From positions 124,001-188,000 of the forward strand of contig NC_019776.1 in the NCBI RefSeq assembly GCF_000317675.1: DNA of 64,000 bases, given 5' to 3'. Position numbers and translations under genes: made by a program. Source of the DNA: Cyanobacterium aponinum PCC 10605 (lineage in GTDB: Bacteria > Cyanobacteriota > Cyanobacteriia > Cyanobacteriales > Cyanobacteriaceae). Shown piece by piece: positions 35,054 to 44,869 of the stretch. The first letter of the stretch is position 1, and every line of letters starts with the position of its first letter. The notes below the pieces were generated by a model. The model was not told the origin of the DNA and made no database searches. It saw nothing but the letters and a program-made list of their open reading frames with translations.

Positions 35054-36721
35054 TTAGGCATCTTGTTTATAAACATAAATTGTTTGAGTTTCTAATTTTG
35101 GGGTTAACTCTTGAATAGAAGAATAATTAGAAATATTTTCTCTTTGTAATCTCACCTGTAATCCCAACATAGGATCATCCCCATCAGCTAGTAAAAATTG
35201 CACAGAATCAATATTTTCCCAAGTAAGGATTTTATCAATTATTTCTAAAATTCCATTCAAATAAGGATGATTTTTATTCTTATACCAGTTAGATTCAACC
35301 ATTTTAGGTCTATCAAAACCCAAGTGAAAAATCATTGATGGTTGACTAAATAAAGCAATAGAAACTGGGCGCATTTCTTCCTGTAAAAGTAAATTATTAC
35401 TACGCACCAAATAACGTATATTTTCTAGTTTTTCATAGCGCTTAGTGGCAGAGTTAAGGGGATTTTTCCATGTAACTGCAACGGTGCAAAGATAAGTTTG
35501 TAAGAGTAAATGTCCTAACTTTTCTGCTTTTGTGGCTAAATAATTAGAATTATAGTCATTGGCTTCAATAAATAAGGGTAAACGCTCCACAATTTCAATA
35601 CCATAACCCTTTAAACCAGCAATTTTACGAGGATTATTGGTAATTAAGCGAATTTGTTTAATGCCTAAATCATTAAGAATTTGCGCCCCCATACCGTAAT
35701 CCCTTAAATCCGCAGGGAAACCTAATTTTTCATTGGCTTCAACGGTATCAAAACCCTTATCTTGTAAAGTGTAGGCTTTGAGTTTGTTAACTAAACCAAT
35801 GCCCCTACCTTCTTGACGTAAATAAACAACTACTCCCAATCCTGCATTTTCAACCATTTTCAATGCCGCTTGTAACTGCATTCGACAATCACAACGTAAT
35901 GAGCCTAAAGCATCCCCAGTCAAACATTCTGAGTGCATTCTCACCATGACTGGTTGTTGGGAAAATTCGTTTATATCTCCTTTAACAATGGCTAAATGTT
36001 CCGTATTATTCAAAGCATTATGGTAGGCATAAATTTGAAAATCTCCAAATTGACTGGGAAAGTTACAAATTGTCTCTCTATATACGAAGCGATCGTATTT
36101 TAAGCGATAACTAATTAAATCGGCAATACTAATTAATTTTAATTGATGAGTTTGGGCATACTCATATAATTGAGGCAAACGAGCCATACTACCATCAGGA
36201 TTTTGAATTTCACAAATTACCCCTGCTGGGTATAAACCAGCCAGTCGAGATAAATCTACCGCCGCTTCAGTATGGCCAGCCCTTTTCAAAACCCCACCCT
36301 TTTTCGCTCTTAAAGGAAAAATATGTCCGGGCCGTGCTAAGTCTTCTGGTTGAGTTTGAGGATTAATAGCTATTTGTATCGTTTTTGCTCTATCATCGGC
36401 AGAAATACCCGTTGTTACTCCAAGATGTTTTGCCCCATCAATGCTAACAGTAAAAGCGGTTTGATTACTGTCAGTATTTTTTGTCACCATCAAAGGTAAA
36501 TCTAGCTCATCGAGTCTTTCCCCTGTCATTGCTAAACAAATTAAACCCCTTGCTTCTACCGCCATAAAATTAATCATATCGGGAGTAGCAAATTGGGCGG
36601 CACAAATTACATCACCTTCATTTTCCCTATTTTCATCATCCACTACTACAATCGCCTTTCCTGCTTTTATATCTGCTAAGGCGGATTCAATACTGTCAAA
36701 TTGGATATTTTCGCTCTTCAC
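35054..36721 (-). CDS. ribBA: RibBA: DHBP synthase / GTP cyclohydrolase II
   Basis: A 555-residue bifunctional riboflavin enzyme. Residues 1-205 are 3,4-dihydroxy-2-butanone 4-phosphate synthase ([17 protein letters not shown] with catalytic acids, [26 protein letters not shown]). About 205-400 is GTP cyclohydrolase II with the zinc ligands [14 protein letters not shown] and the [22 protein letters not shown] signature. About 150 further residues form a C-terminal extension with [10 protein letters not shown] and [20 protein letters not shown]. Such a tail is usual in cyanobacterial RibBA and of unknown role. No rib operon surrounds it. Confidence 0.95.
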   Translation of the reverse strand: MKSENIQFDSIESALADIKAGKAIVVVDDENRENEGDVICAAQFATPDMINFMAVEARGLICLAMTGERLDELDLPLMVTKNTDSNQTAFTVSIDGAKHLGVTTGISADDRAKTIQIAINPQTQPEDLARPGHIFPLRAKKGGVLKRAGHTEAAVDLSRLAGLYPAGVICEIQNPDGSMARLPQLYEYAQTHQLKLISIADLISYRLKYDRFVYRETICNFPSQFGDFQIYAYHNALNNTEHLAIVKGDINEFSQQPVMVRMHSECLTGDALGSLRCDCRMQLQAALKMVENAGLGVVVYLRQEGRGIGLVNKLKAYTLQDKGFDTVEANEKLGFPADLRDYGMGAQILNDLGIKQIRLITNNPRKIAGLKGYGIEIVERLPLFIEANDYNSNYLATKAEKLGHLLLQTYLCTVAVTWKNPLNSATKRYEKLENIRYLVRSNNLLLQEEMRPVSIALFSQPSMIFHLGFDRPKMVESNWYKNKNHPYLNGILEIIDKILTWENIDSVQFLLADGDDPMLGLQVRLQRENISNYSSIQELTPKLETQTIYVYKQDA

Positions 36722-36806
36722 AACTGCTGATTTACTTTTTATAGCTTTTTAGTAATTATTTGTTAATTTATTATTTTAACATTTCCTATCCATAGAGAAA
36801 AATGTA

Positions 36807-37080
36807 TTAAACCTCCGTTTGGTTTATGAATATCGGATAAGGCTAGGTGTCAGGGTGTTTAGAGGATGAGGAGATGAGGAGATGAGGAGAGAGGGAGATG
36901 AGGTGTCAGGTTTCAGGTTTTAGGTTTCAGGTTTTAGAAGAAAGTAATGAATGCTCGGAGTTTTTAATTCTTAATTCTTAATTCTTAATTCTTAATTATC
37001 AACTATTTACCTTTGCCCTCCCTCCTCTCGAGGGGGGATAAAGGGGGGTTTGCCCTTTGCCCATTCCCGAATACGGATAA
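36807..37080 (+). repeat. Degraded family A-like element with heptad interior
   Basis: The left end TTAAACCTCCGTTTGGTTTATGAATATCGGATAAGG matches the family A left end with several changes. The interior carries AGGTGTC, GAGGAGAT, AGGTTTC and TTCTTAA repeats and the CCTCTCGAGG hairpin module at about 37025. The right end CCCGAATACGGATAAG is only a weak match. It fills most of the 387-base gap between ribBA and the ammonium transporter gene. Confidence 0.6.
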
Positions 37081-37108
37081 GTGATGTGCCTCATAGTAAT
37101 GAGAATTG

Positions 37109-38812
37109 CTATAAAAAATCATCGATAGATTTTGCAGAGATGGCTTTTTTCAATAAATCGGCTATTTCACTTAAATTTTTTATTTTATGAATACTGACAT
37201 TTAATTGGGAGGTAATTTGTCCAAAACGAGTAGTTAAAATTTCTACTACCGTATCTTGTAAAATTCTTATTTCTTGATTATGGTTTTCTGGAGTTTCACC
37301 ACTTAAAATTTGTAGTTGTTCCTGTTGATTATTTATAATTGTAATCATCTCTTGAAGTGCTTGAGCAAGAATCCCTAATTCATCGGGGCGATCGCAAAAA
37401 GCATCAAAATCATCAGGGGAAAACTGTTTATTTTCTACAGCTGAAACGGCTGTTGCCGTCACTGCATATAATTCTTCTAAAGACTCCATATTTTGACGGT
37501 GATTTTGTTCAAGAGCATCCATAACTTGATTGTAACGAGTAGCAATATGACCCACTTCTGTAAAAGATTCTACCGGCACTCGCAAGGTTAAATCGTGGGT
37601 TTTTGCCTGTAAATCCATAACGTTTAATAATTCATATGTATCTGTTTTTGCTTCATGTTCAGCTACATTTAAACCTAATTCTTCTGCTTCAAGAGAGACT
37701 CGGAGGGGAAAAATCTGATTTAAAGGTTTCAAAATTAACCAAGTTAAACCAAACGCCCAAACCATAGCGATGACTATACCTAATAACTGAATTAACAATA
37801 ATTCTATTCGACTGATAGGCATCTTCATCAAAGCTAAATCACCAAATAACGCTACGGAAATAGTACCCCATAAACCAGCACCACCATGTACTGCTACAGC
37901 ATCCACCGCATCATCAATTTTGGCTCTAATTAAGGCTTGTGAAACAAATTTAGCCATCGCCGCCCCTGTCATGCCTACTATAATCGCCAAAGGATTAGGT
38001 ATTATATGACAACCCGCAGTAATTGCCACTAAACCAGAAATTGAACCGTTGATTAATTCTTCCACCTCAACCCGTTTTTCTTTTACTTGAGAAAAAATCA
38101 TTGCCATTATCATCCCTCCCACTCCTGCCAATACAGTGTTAAGAATAATTTTTGGTACTTGATTGTTAAAAGCGAAAGTGCTACCGCCATTAAATCCTAA
38201 CCAACCTAACCATAAAAATAAAGCACCTAACACGGCAAAAGGTAAATTTGAGCCTTGAATTTTATTAACCTCTCCTTTATCGCTAAATCTACCCTGACGA
38301 GAACCAATGATAATCAGAGTAGCGAATCCTACCCATGCACCAACACCATGTACCACAGTGCTTCCAGCAAAATCAATAAAACCTAATTGTTTTAACCAAC
38401 CACTACTATTCCATACCCAATGTCCATAAAAAGGGTAAATTAAACCTGAGACTAAGATGACAACTATAGTATAAGCTAAGAATTTAATTCGTTCTGCGAT
38501 CGCACCTGAAATAATAGTTGTTGCCGTACCACAAAACATGGCTTGAAACAGAAAAAAAACTGTCATATCTCCTTGGGTATCCGCAGAGAAAAAGAAATTA
38601 TCCCCACCAAACCAACTTCCTTGAGAAGCACCAAACATAATACCATAGCCAAAAGCCCAAAATAACAGTACAGAGATACCAAAATCTGCAAAATTTTTAA
38701 CAGCGACATTGATACTATTTTTAGAGCGAGTTAATCCTGACTCAAGGCACATAAAACCCGCTTGCATCAAAAAAACTAACCCCGTACATAACAATACCCA
38801 AAGTTTATCCAT
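37109..38812 (-). CDS. amt: Ammonium transporter with HAMP-like and DUF4351-like cytosolic tail
   Basis: About 567 residues. The first 390 or so are an Amt/Mep channel of 11 spans with LMQAGFMCLESGLTRSKNSINVAVKNF, GHWVWNSSGWL and VHGVGAWVGF (pore His). It ends in the normal signature LEAEELGLNVAEHEAKT. The further tail of about 175 residues is unusual. LRVPVESFTEVGHIATRYNQ followed by RPDELGILAQALQEM looks like two HAMP-type segments with coiled coil. The last 50 residues (VVEILTTRFGQITSQL...AKSIDDFL) resemble the C-terminal DUF4351. No kinase or GGDEF domain is present. The start at 38812 overlaps the upstream channel gene by 8 bases, so translational coupling is likely; the frame opens at 38857. 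Confidence 0.88.
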   Translation of the reverse strand: MDKLWVLLCTGLVFLMQAGFMCLESGLTRSKNSINVAVKNFADFGISVLLFWAFGYGIMFGASQGSWFGGDNFFFSADTQGDMTVFFLFQAMFCGTATTIISGAIAERIKFLAYTIVVILVSGLIYPFYGHWVWNSSGWLKQLGFIDFAGSTVVHGVGAWVGFATLIIIGSRQGRFSDKGEVNKIQGSNLPFAVLGALFLWLGWLGFNGGSTFAFNNQVPKIILNTVLAGVGGMIMAMIFSQVKEKRVEVEELINGSISGLVAITAGCHIIPNPLAIIVGMTGAAMAKFVSQALIRAKIDDAVDAVAVHGGAGLWGTISVALFGDLALMKMPISRIELLLIQLLGIVIAMVWAFGLTWLILKPLNQIFPLRVSLEAEELGLNVAEHEAKTDTYELLNVMDLQAKTHDLTLRVPVESFTEVGHIATRYNQVMDALEQNHRQNMESLEELYAVTATAVSAVENKQFSPDDFDAFCDRPDELGILAQALQEMITIINNQQEQLQILSGETPENHNQEIRILQDTVVEILTTRFGQITSQLNVSIHKIKNLSEIADLLKKAISAKSIDDFL

Positions 38813-39857
38813 GTTGATTAGTCGATAAAAAGCGATTAAGTCGATAGTAACGGGCAAATTGAGGCAAATCCGCTTGATGCCCTAAAACAATTAAAATATC
38901 TCCCCTATTTAAGATTAGAGTTGAGGCAGGATGACTAATTAAGTCTCCACTGTAACGCCGAATAGCCACCACTAAAAATGACCCCTTTCCACGAATTTCC
39001 AACTCTTTAACAGTTTTGCCCACCAAAGGAGAAGTATCAGCAAGGGATAACTCTTCTATCTGCACCTCTAACTGTTTAAGTAAATCATTAAGATAACTTT
39101 GCTCTTCAGGATGTTGAAAAAAGTCATTGGTATTAGGGGAAGTAATCAAATTCGCCATTCTCATGCCACTTACTGAAGCAGGTAAAACCACATGATTCGC
39201 TCCAGCTAATCGCAGTTTTTTTTCCGTGCTAGGAAACTCACCCCTTGCGATAATAATTAGGTTATGATTCAATTCACGGGCGGTGAGGGTAATAAAAACA
39301 TTACTAGCATCACTAGCTAATACTGTTACTAAGACTCTGGCTTTATCAATACCTACTTTCGTTAAAATATTTTCATCTGTTGCATCTCCCTCTTCAGTTA
39401 AGTAGTTACGACTTTTAGCTAATTCAATGATTTCATGGTTATTATCAATTACTACAAAATTCTCCGCTACTTCTTCTAGTTGTTGAGCCAAGACTTGTCC
39501 AATATGCCCAAAACCACAGATAATAACGTGATTTTCTAAGTTAGAAATTGTTTTCCTTTGTCTTTGAGCCTCTAAAGCTCGATTAATTTCTCCTTCTGTA
39601 ATCATTGAAATAAATCCCCCCAAACCATAAATAGCTGAAGATGTCCCTGCAATTATCACACTGATGGTAAAAATTTTTTCTGCGGGGGTTTGTAACGGTT
39701 TTACTTCTCCATAACCGACTCCAAAAATAGTAATTACAACCATGTAGGTTGATTCTAATAATGTCCAGCCAAAAGTCATGTAGCCAACAATAGCCACAAC
39801 AATGGTGACACAAAAAAAGACTGAACCTAGAATAATTCGATTAAGAGAGTTTTGCAT
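38805..39857 (-). CDS. Two-span potassium channel with RCK (TrkA-N/C) domains
   Basis: A 350-residue protein. Two membrane segments (about 8-29 and 61-83) flank a pore loop with IFGVGYGEVKP at 44-54, where Glu replaces the usual Asp after GYG. The cytosolic RCK domain begins at VIICGFGHIGQV (dinucleotide motif 115-121) with FVVIDNN and the TGLR-like SGMRMANLI, and a TrkA-C domain closes the protein. This is an MthK-like gated K+ channel arrangement. Its stop codon overlaps the start of the ammonium transporter, which makes a two-gene operon of cation proteins. Regulation is not visible. Confidence 0.88.
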   Translation of the reverse strand: MQNSLNRIILGSVFFCVTIVVAIVGYMTFGWTLLESTYMVVITIFGVGYGEVKPLQTPAEKIFTISVIIAGTSSAIYGLGGFISMITEGEINRALEAQRQRKTISNLENHVIICGFGHIGQVLAQQLEEVAENFVVIDNNHEIIELAKSRNYLTEEGDATDENILTKVGIDKARVLVTVLASDASNVFITLTARELNHNLIIIARGEFPSTEKKLRLAGANHVVLPASVSGMRMANLITSPNTNDFFQHPEEQSYLNDLLKQLEVQIEELSLADTSPLVGKTVKELEIRGKGSFLVVAIRRYSGDLISHPASTLILNRGDILIVLGHQADLPQFARYYRLNRFLSTNQHG

Positions 39858-40022
39858 TCATTTATTAAATCCCCTCTTAAAAAAAAATAAAGTCAAATTT
39901 AAACCATTTTTTCAAGTTAAGATTCAGAAAAATGCGATCTATATTCACTTAACAAAAAATATTGTGCAAAAATAGAATTAGTTTATTAATGTGAAGTGTC
40001 AGAAAATTAAAAGACTTGTATT

Positions 40023-40310
40023 TTAAAGAATACCTTTTATAATTTCTTCTAGTCGAGATTTATCCAATTCTGTGATCACAAAAACTTCTTGTACACTTTT
40101 CCCACATCTAGCAATCAGCTTAAACCCTCCCCGAATCGGCACGGATATTTTTAACTTCATATGGGGAGAGTGCGATCGCGATCTACTTAATACGGCTGGA
40201 GTAACGGTTTTAACGCCTTCATAAGTAATCAATTTTTCTAAAATGGGAATTAACCCGTCTAAATGGGTAGAATGATTCCAGACAATTCTCCCCTCTGAAG
40301 ATTTACTCAT
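40023..40310 (-). CDS. DUF2103 family protein
   Basis: A 95-residue protein from an ATG at 40310 that overlaps the clpS stop as ATGA. The frame is open further upstream inside clpS, but the conserved sequence starts at GRIVWNHSTHLDGLIPILEKL. This pattern with HMKLKISVPIRGGFKLIARCGKSVQEVFVIT matches DUF2103, described as a probable metal-binding family of archaea and cyanobacteria (His and Cys residues present). The function is unknown; the tight coupling with clpS suggests a shared expression programme. Confidence 0.8.
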   Translation of the reverse strand: MSKSSEGRIVWNHSTHLDGLIPILEKLITYEGVKTVTPAVLSRSRSHSPHMKLKISVPIRGGFKLIARCGKSVQEVFVITELDKSRLEEIIKGIL

Positions 40311-40612
40311 ACTGCCTCCAAGGGTGCCATGGTTAAACCTTCCCTTCTTAACTGTTGATGATACAACTCTGCTTGTTCCAATGGACCACTCCACACTAAA
40401 GCCTGTCCCTCAAAATGTACTTGATTAGTTAACTGCCAAGCATAATCAGGAGTCATATTAGGAATATACTTGATTAAACAATTAGCTACATGATCAAAGG
40501 TGTTAAAATCATCATTAAGGACGATAACTTTATAGTTTGGATATGGTTTGCGAGTGACTTGACTCGATTTATTCGGAGCAACAATAGTACTAGCTAAAAT
40601 GGTTGAAGTCAT
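40307..40612 (-). CDS. clpS: Clp protease adaptor ClpS
   Basis: A 101-residue adaptor that delivers N-degron substrates to ClpC/ClpA-ClpP. The core YKVIVLNDDFNTFDHVANCLIKYIPNM carries the Asn-Asp-Asp substrate-pocket residues, and the second half (HFEGQALVWSGPLEQAELYHQQLRREGLTMAPLEAV) matches the ClpS end. A flexible N-terminal tail of about 25 residues precedes the fold, as required for ClpS function. It overlaps DUF2103 by four bases at ATGA. Confidence 0.93.
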   Translation of the reverse strand: MTSTILASTIVAPNKSSQVTRKPYPNYKVIVLNDDFNTFDHVANCLIKYIPNMTPDYAWQLTNQVHFEGQALVWSGPLEQAELYHQQLRREGLTMAPLEAV

Positions 40613-40933
40613 ATTATTGCAGATAGGAAATTTTTGTTTATTTTTTAGGGAACATATTTAATTATACTCAATTTTGCTTTTGTTTATAATTTTGTATTGT
40701 TTATACATATTCTTCAGAGACTATCCAAACTATCTCGATAGCTACTTACAAAACAAAATCGGCTAATATTATTAGTATTTTATTTCCTTACGAGTACTGT
40801 CTATAAATTTGACTATTTAATCATAATTAATAATTACAATAAATATATATATAATCTAATGATTTGCTGAATAAAAGTTTTTTTCGATATAATTTAAAAG
40901 CATAATTAATAATCTACAAAATTATAAGCAAAA
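40613..40933. other. AT-rich divergent promoter region between clpS and asnS
   Basis: About 320 bases, more than 75 percent A+T by eye. It holds the promoters for the divergent clpS and asnS genes, with long AT runs such as ATATATATAAT at 40845. No repeat, RNA gene or small ORF was seen. Confidence 0.45.
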
Positions 40934-42319
40934 ATGGCAAGAATAATTAATATTTTGAGAAACGGAAAAGCTCAAGAAGAAATAGAAGTAAAAGGTTGGA
41001 TTAGAACTAAAAGAGAGTTAAAAGAATTTTCTTTTATAGAAATTAATGACGGTTCTTCCCTTGGGAATTTACAAGCAGTTTTAAACTCAGATTTACTAAA
41101 CTATCAAGATATTATTAAAAGATTAAATACAGGAGTTTCTGTTAGCATAAAAGGCATTTTAGTTGATTCTCCTGCCAAAGGTCAAAAAGTAGAATTACAA
41201 GCTCAAGAAGTAATCATTTTTGGTGATTGTGATCCTGAAACTTATCCTTTACAAAAAAAACGTCACTCTTTTGAATTTCTTAGAACTATTGGACATTTAA
41301 GAGGTAGAACAAACACCATTGGAGCAGTCATGCGAGTAAGAAATGCTTGTGCGAATGCTATTCATCAATTTTTTCAAAGTAAGGGTTTTTTATGGGTTCA
41401 TACTCCTATTATTACCGCCAGTGATTGCGAAGGAGCAGGGGAATTATTTACTGTAACAAATCTCTCTTTAGAAAAAATCATTCAAGATAAAAAAGATGAA
41501 ATTAATTATGAAAATGATTTCTTTGGCAGACAGGCTTACTTAACAGTTAGTGGTCAATTAGAAGCTGAAATTATGGCGATGTCTTTTCAAAATGTTTATA
41601 CTTTTGGCCCTACTTTTAGAGCAGAAAATTCTAACACTTCTCGACATTTAGCAGAGTTTTGGATGGTTGAACCAGAAATTGCTTTTTGTGATTTAGAAGG
41701 AGATCAAAATTTAGCAGAAGAATTTTTAAAATATGTCTTTAAATATGTTTTAGATCATTGTCCTGAAGATATGGCTTTTTTCAACCAAAGAATTAATCAA
41801 AATGTACTTATTAATGCAGAAAATATCATTAATAATGAGTTTGCAAGAATCACTTATACAGAAGCAATAAATCTATTAGAAAAAAGCAAGAAAAAATTTG
41901 AATTTCCTGTTGAGTGGGGGATAGATTTACAATCAGAACATGAAAGATACTTGGCTGAAGAATTATTCAAAAAACCCGTCATAGTTACTGACTATCCAAA
42001 AGAGATTAAAGCCTTTTATATGCGTCTCAATGATGACCAAAAAACCGTAGCGGCGATGGATATTTTAGCCCCGGGCATCGGCGAAATTATAGGCGGTTCA
42101 CAAAGAGAAGAAAGATTAGATGTATTACAATCTCGTATTGTTGAATGTAATATTAATGGCGATGAACTTTGGTGGTATTTAGATTTACGTAGATATGGCA
42201 CTGTTCCTCATGCTGGTTTTGGTTTAGGATTTGAAAGATTAGTTCAATTTATGACAGGAATGGAAAATATCAGAGATGTAATTCCCTTCCCACGCACCCC
42301 AATGAATGCAGAGTTTTAA
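40934..42319 (+). CDS. asnS: Asparaginyl-tRNA synthetase
   Basis: A 461-residue class IIb synthetase. The N-terminal OB-fold anticodon-binding domain ([33 protein letters not shown]) is followed by the catalytic domain. Motif 1 is within the stretch [18 protein letters not shown], motif 2 is near the [21 protein letters not shown] region, and motif 3 is [12 protein letters not shown]. The [11 protein letters not shown] wording and [14 protein letters not shown] support Asn over Asp. The start is secure from the OB-fold position. It is co-directional with trpS but separated by 294 bases. Confidence 0.95.
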   Translation: MARIINILRNGKAQEEIEVKGWIRTKRELKEFSFIEINDGSSLGNLQAVLNSDLLNYQDIIKRLNTGVSVSIKGILVDSPAKGQKVELQAQEVIIFGDCDPETYPLQKKRHSFEFLRTIGHLRGRTNTIGAVMRVRNACANAIHQFFQSKGFLWVHTPIITASDCEGAGELFTVTNLSLEKIIQDKKDEINYENDFFGRQAYLTVSGQLEAEIMAMSFQNVYTFGPTFRAENSNTSRHLAEFWMVEPEIAFCDLEGDQNLAEEFLKYVFKYVLDHCPEDMAFFNQRINQNVLINAENIINNEFARITYTEAINLLEKSKKKFEFPVEWGIDLQSEHERYLAEELFKKPVIVTDYPKEIKAFYMRLNDDQKTVAAMDILAPGIGEIIGGSQREERLDVLQSRIVECNINGDELWWYLDLRRYGTVPHAGFGLGFERLVQFMTGMENIRDVIPFPRTPMNAEF

Positions 42320-42613
42320 CTGGGTTCGATATAAGATTATCGATTAAGGTTACAGCCTTGGGGGGTAACAAGGGGCTTAAGCCCCTTGCCTATTAACACT
42401 AATCCCAACACCCTAAGCCCCGACTTCCCTCTCTCACCCATTCCCCTTATCTTCTCATCACTCTCTCTTAATCTGATTACTTGTTGATTGCCATTGATTA
42501 CATCTTAATTTTTAGATCGAACTGAACAGAGGTAATGATATAATTTGCCCTTGGACATGAAAAATGTTGTTCATCATTAGTAAAATCCAATTCATATATC
42601 CTCTAACAGAATC
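42320..42613. other. Gap between asnS and trpS
   Basis: Contains the perfect palindrome listed at 42369-42388 and C/T-rich heptad stretches from 42400 to 42480. A CCGAACTGA-like family A end remnant (ATCGAACTGAACAGAGG) is at about 42515. No gene is seen. Confidence 0.45.
42369..42388. repeat. 20-bp perfect palindrome, copy 1
   Basis: CAAGGGGCTTAAGCCCCTTG, identical to the copies at 43660-43679 and 56904-56923. It sits soon after the end of asnS and could act as a bidirectional transcript end, although no T-run follows. Confidence 0.85.
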
Positions 42614-43624
42614 ATGACTAAAAAGCGTGTTTTATCAGGAGTTCAACCCACAGGAAATTTACACATAGGCAATTATTTAGGGGCAATTCGTAACTGGGTA
42701 GAAATACAACCTAATTATGATAATTTTTTCTGTGTTGTTGATTTACACGCTATTACAGTTCCCCACGATCGCACTTCATTAGCAGATAATACTTATACTA
42801 TTGCCGCTTTATATTTAGCTTGTGGTATTGATTTAAACTACTCCACTATTTTTGTGCAGTCCCATGTAAAAGCCCATACAGAATTAACATGGTTGCTTAA
42901 TTGTGTTACTCCATTGAATTGGCTAGAAAGAATGATTCAGTTTAAAGAAAAAGCGATTAAACAAGGAGAAAATGTCAGTGTGGGTTTACTAGATTATCCC
43001 GTACTAATGGCGGCGGATATTCTATTATATGATGCAGATCAAGTACCTGTAGGAGAAGATCAAAAACAACACTTAGAATTAACTCGTGATATTGCTATTC
43101 GTGTCAATGACAAGTTTGGTAGTGAAGATAAACCCGTTTTTAAAGTGCCTGAACCAATGATTAAAAAGGAGGGGGCTAGGGTTATGAGTTTAACTGACGG
43201 TACAAATAAAATGTCAAAATCTGATCCTTCTGAATTGAGTAGGATTAATTTGTTAGATAGCCCTGATGAAATTAGGAAAAAGATTAAAAAATGTAAAACT
43301 GATCCTATTATGGGTTTAAGTTTCAGTGAAGATCGTCCCGAATGTAATAACTTATTGGGATTATATAGCATTTTTAGTGGTAAAAGTAAGGATGAGGTAA
43401 GTGACGAGTGTGGGGATATGGGATGGGGTAAATTTAAGCCTTTATTGACGGATACGGTGATTGAAGCATTACAACCTATTCAAAATAAATATGCAGAAAT
43501 TATGGCAGATAAGACTTATCTCGATTCTGTGTTAAGGGATGGTAGGGAAAAAGCGGAAAATGTCGCCAATGCAACTCTAAAAAGAGTTAAAGATGCTTTG
43601 GGTTATTTACCACCGATTTATTAA
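42614..43624 (+). CDS. trpS: Tryptophanyl-tRNA synthetase
   Basis: A 336-residue class I synthetase. The HIGH-type motif is GNLHIGNYLG near residue 13, the KMSKS loop is present intact, and the fold between shows DLHAIT, LYLACGID, YPVLMAADILLYDADQVPVGEDQKQHLELTRDIA as expected for bacterial TrpS. Length is normal. It lies between asnS and metF on the same strand, each with a copy of the 20-bp palindrome in the gap after it. Confidence 0.96.
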   Translation: MTKKRVLSGVQPTGNLHIGNYLGAIRNWVEIQPNYDNFFCVVDLHAITVPHDRTSLADNTYTIAALYLACGIDLNYSTIFVQSHVKAHTELTWLLNCVTPLNWLERMIQFKEKAIKQGENVSVGLLDYPVLMAADILLYDADQVPVGEDQKQHLELTRDIAIRVNDKFGSEDKPVFKVPEPMIKKEGARVMSLTDGTNKMSKSDPSELSRINLLDSPDEIRKKIKKCKTDPIMGLSFSEDRPECNNLLGLYSIFSGKSKDEVSDECGDMGWGKFKPLLTDTVIEALQPIQNKYAEIMADKTYLDSVLRDGREKAENVANATLKRVKDALGYLPPIY

Positions 43625-43659
43625 TAGGGTGTTGGGGTATTGGGATTAGTGTTAATTAG

Positions 43660-43679
43660 CAAGGGGCTTAAGCCCCTTG
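43660..43679. repeat. 20-bp perfect palindrome, copy 2
   Basis: The same CAAGGGGCTTAAGCCCCTTG sequence, 36 bases after the trpS stop codon. It is followed by TTGCCTT-type heptads leading to the metF start. Confidence 0.85.
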
Positions 43680-43752
43680 TTACTCCTCGCCTCTTGCCTT
43701 TTGCCTTTCGCCCTTAACCTAAATATCCAATTAATTTTCCTACCCACTTATA

Positions 43753-44634
43753 ATGACTAAACTAGAAAATGCGATCGCATCTAAAGAATTCATCATCACC
43801 GCCGAGGTGACCCCCCCTAAAGGTGGCAATCCTGAACGGATGCTAGAAGTTGCCCGTTTACTCAAAGATAGGGTACACGGAGTTAATATTACAGATGGTA
43901 GTCGTGCCGTATTGCGGATGTCTTCTATTGCTTCTTGTGTGTTGTTGCAACGAGAAGGAATTGAGCCGATTTGTCAAATGACCGGGCGCGATCGCAACTC
44001 CATTGCATTACAAGCAGATTTAATGGGTGCTTATAGTTTAGGAATTAGAAATATTTTAGCCCTAACAGGAGATCCTTTAAAAGCAGGAGATCACCCTCAA
44101 GCAAAAGCAGTTTTTGAGTTAGAATCAGTCCGTTTATTAAAGTTAATTGGACAATTAAACGAAGGTTTTGATCTGAATAATAAAACCCTACCCGATGGAA
44201 ATTTAAACTTGTTTGCTGGTGCGGCGGTTGATCCTCAACTAAAGAGTTGGTCAGGGTTACAAAGACGTTTTGAACAAAAAATTAAAGCAGGAGCAAAGTT
44301 TTTTCAAAGCCAATTAATTACAGATTTTGATAAATTAGATCGCTTTATGAATGAAATTGCTAAAGGATGCGATCGACCTATTTTGGCAGGAATATTCTTG
44401 TTAAAAAGTGCTAAAAATGCTCGATTTATTAATAAAAATGTGCCGGGAGTAGAAATACCAGAACATATTATTAATCGCCTAGAAAAAGCAGAAAACCCAT
44501 TACTAGAAGGCATGACTATTGCCGCCGAACAAATCAAAGATGCCCAACAAATTTGCCAAGGAGTCCATCTAATGGCGGTTAAAAGAGAGGATTTAATACC
44601 ACAAATATTGGATTTAGCAAAGATTCATCACTAA
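43753..44634 (+). CDS. metF: Methylenetetrahydrofolate reductase family protein
   Basis: A 293-residue TIM-barrel flavoprotein of the MTHFR family, which reduces 5,10-methylene-THF to 5-methyl-THF for methionine synthesis. Visible are FIITAEVTPPKGGNPERMLE near the start, GVNITDGSRA, QMTGRDRNSIALQADLMGAYSLGIRNILALTGDP (folate and FAD contacts) and FFQSQLITDFDKLDRF. This short form lacks the C-terminal extension of the eukaryotic enzyme. The family also includes distant homologues, so the exact reaction is somewhat open. The start ATG is close to the end of the heptad tract. Confidence 0.85.
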   Translation: MTKLENAIASKEFIITAEVTPPKGGNPERMLEVARLLKDRVHGVNITDGSRAVLRMSSIASCVLLQREGIEPICQMTGRDRNSIALQADLMGAYSLGIRNILALTGDPLKAGDHPQAKAVFELESVRLLKLIGQLNEGFDLNNKTLPDGNLNLFAGAAVDPQLKSWSGLQRRFEQKIKAGAKFFQSQLITDFDKLDRFMNEIAKGCDRPILAGIFLLKSAKNARFINKNVPGVEIPEHIINRLEKAENPLLEGMTIAAEQIKDAQQICQGVHLMAVKREDLIPQILDLAKIHH

Positions 44635-44635
44635 G

Positions 44636-44775
44636 AGGTGTCAGGTTTCGGGTTGCAGGTGTCAGGGTGTTTAAGGGATAGGGGGAAACCAGTAATAAAT
44701 AATAAATAAGTAATAAGTGTTCGGAGTTTTTAATTCTTAATTATCAACTATTCACTATTCACTAATTACCTTTGC
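44636..44775. repeat. Heptad mosaic downstream of metF
   Basis: AGGTGTC/AGGTTTC/GGGTTGC units, then AATAAAT and AGTAATA units, then TTCGGAGTTTTTAATTCTTAA, then CACTATT units, in the same order as at 29650-29760. It fills the gap before the 44870 gene. Confidence 0.65.
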
Positions 44776-44869
44776 CCCTAAAATTATCTATTGACAAGAT
44801 TGGATGTAAAGATAGACAATAAGAAAACCTGTAAATATTTTCTAACAATCATCAATAAAATAAATATAT

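Noticed and set aside
42320-42613. tRNA gene near asnS/trpS
   Set aside because: GGGTTCGATATAAG at 42323 resembles a T-loop, but no acceptor stem or anticodon arm could be built around it.
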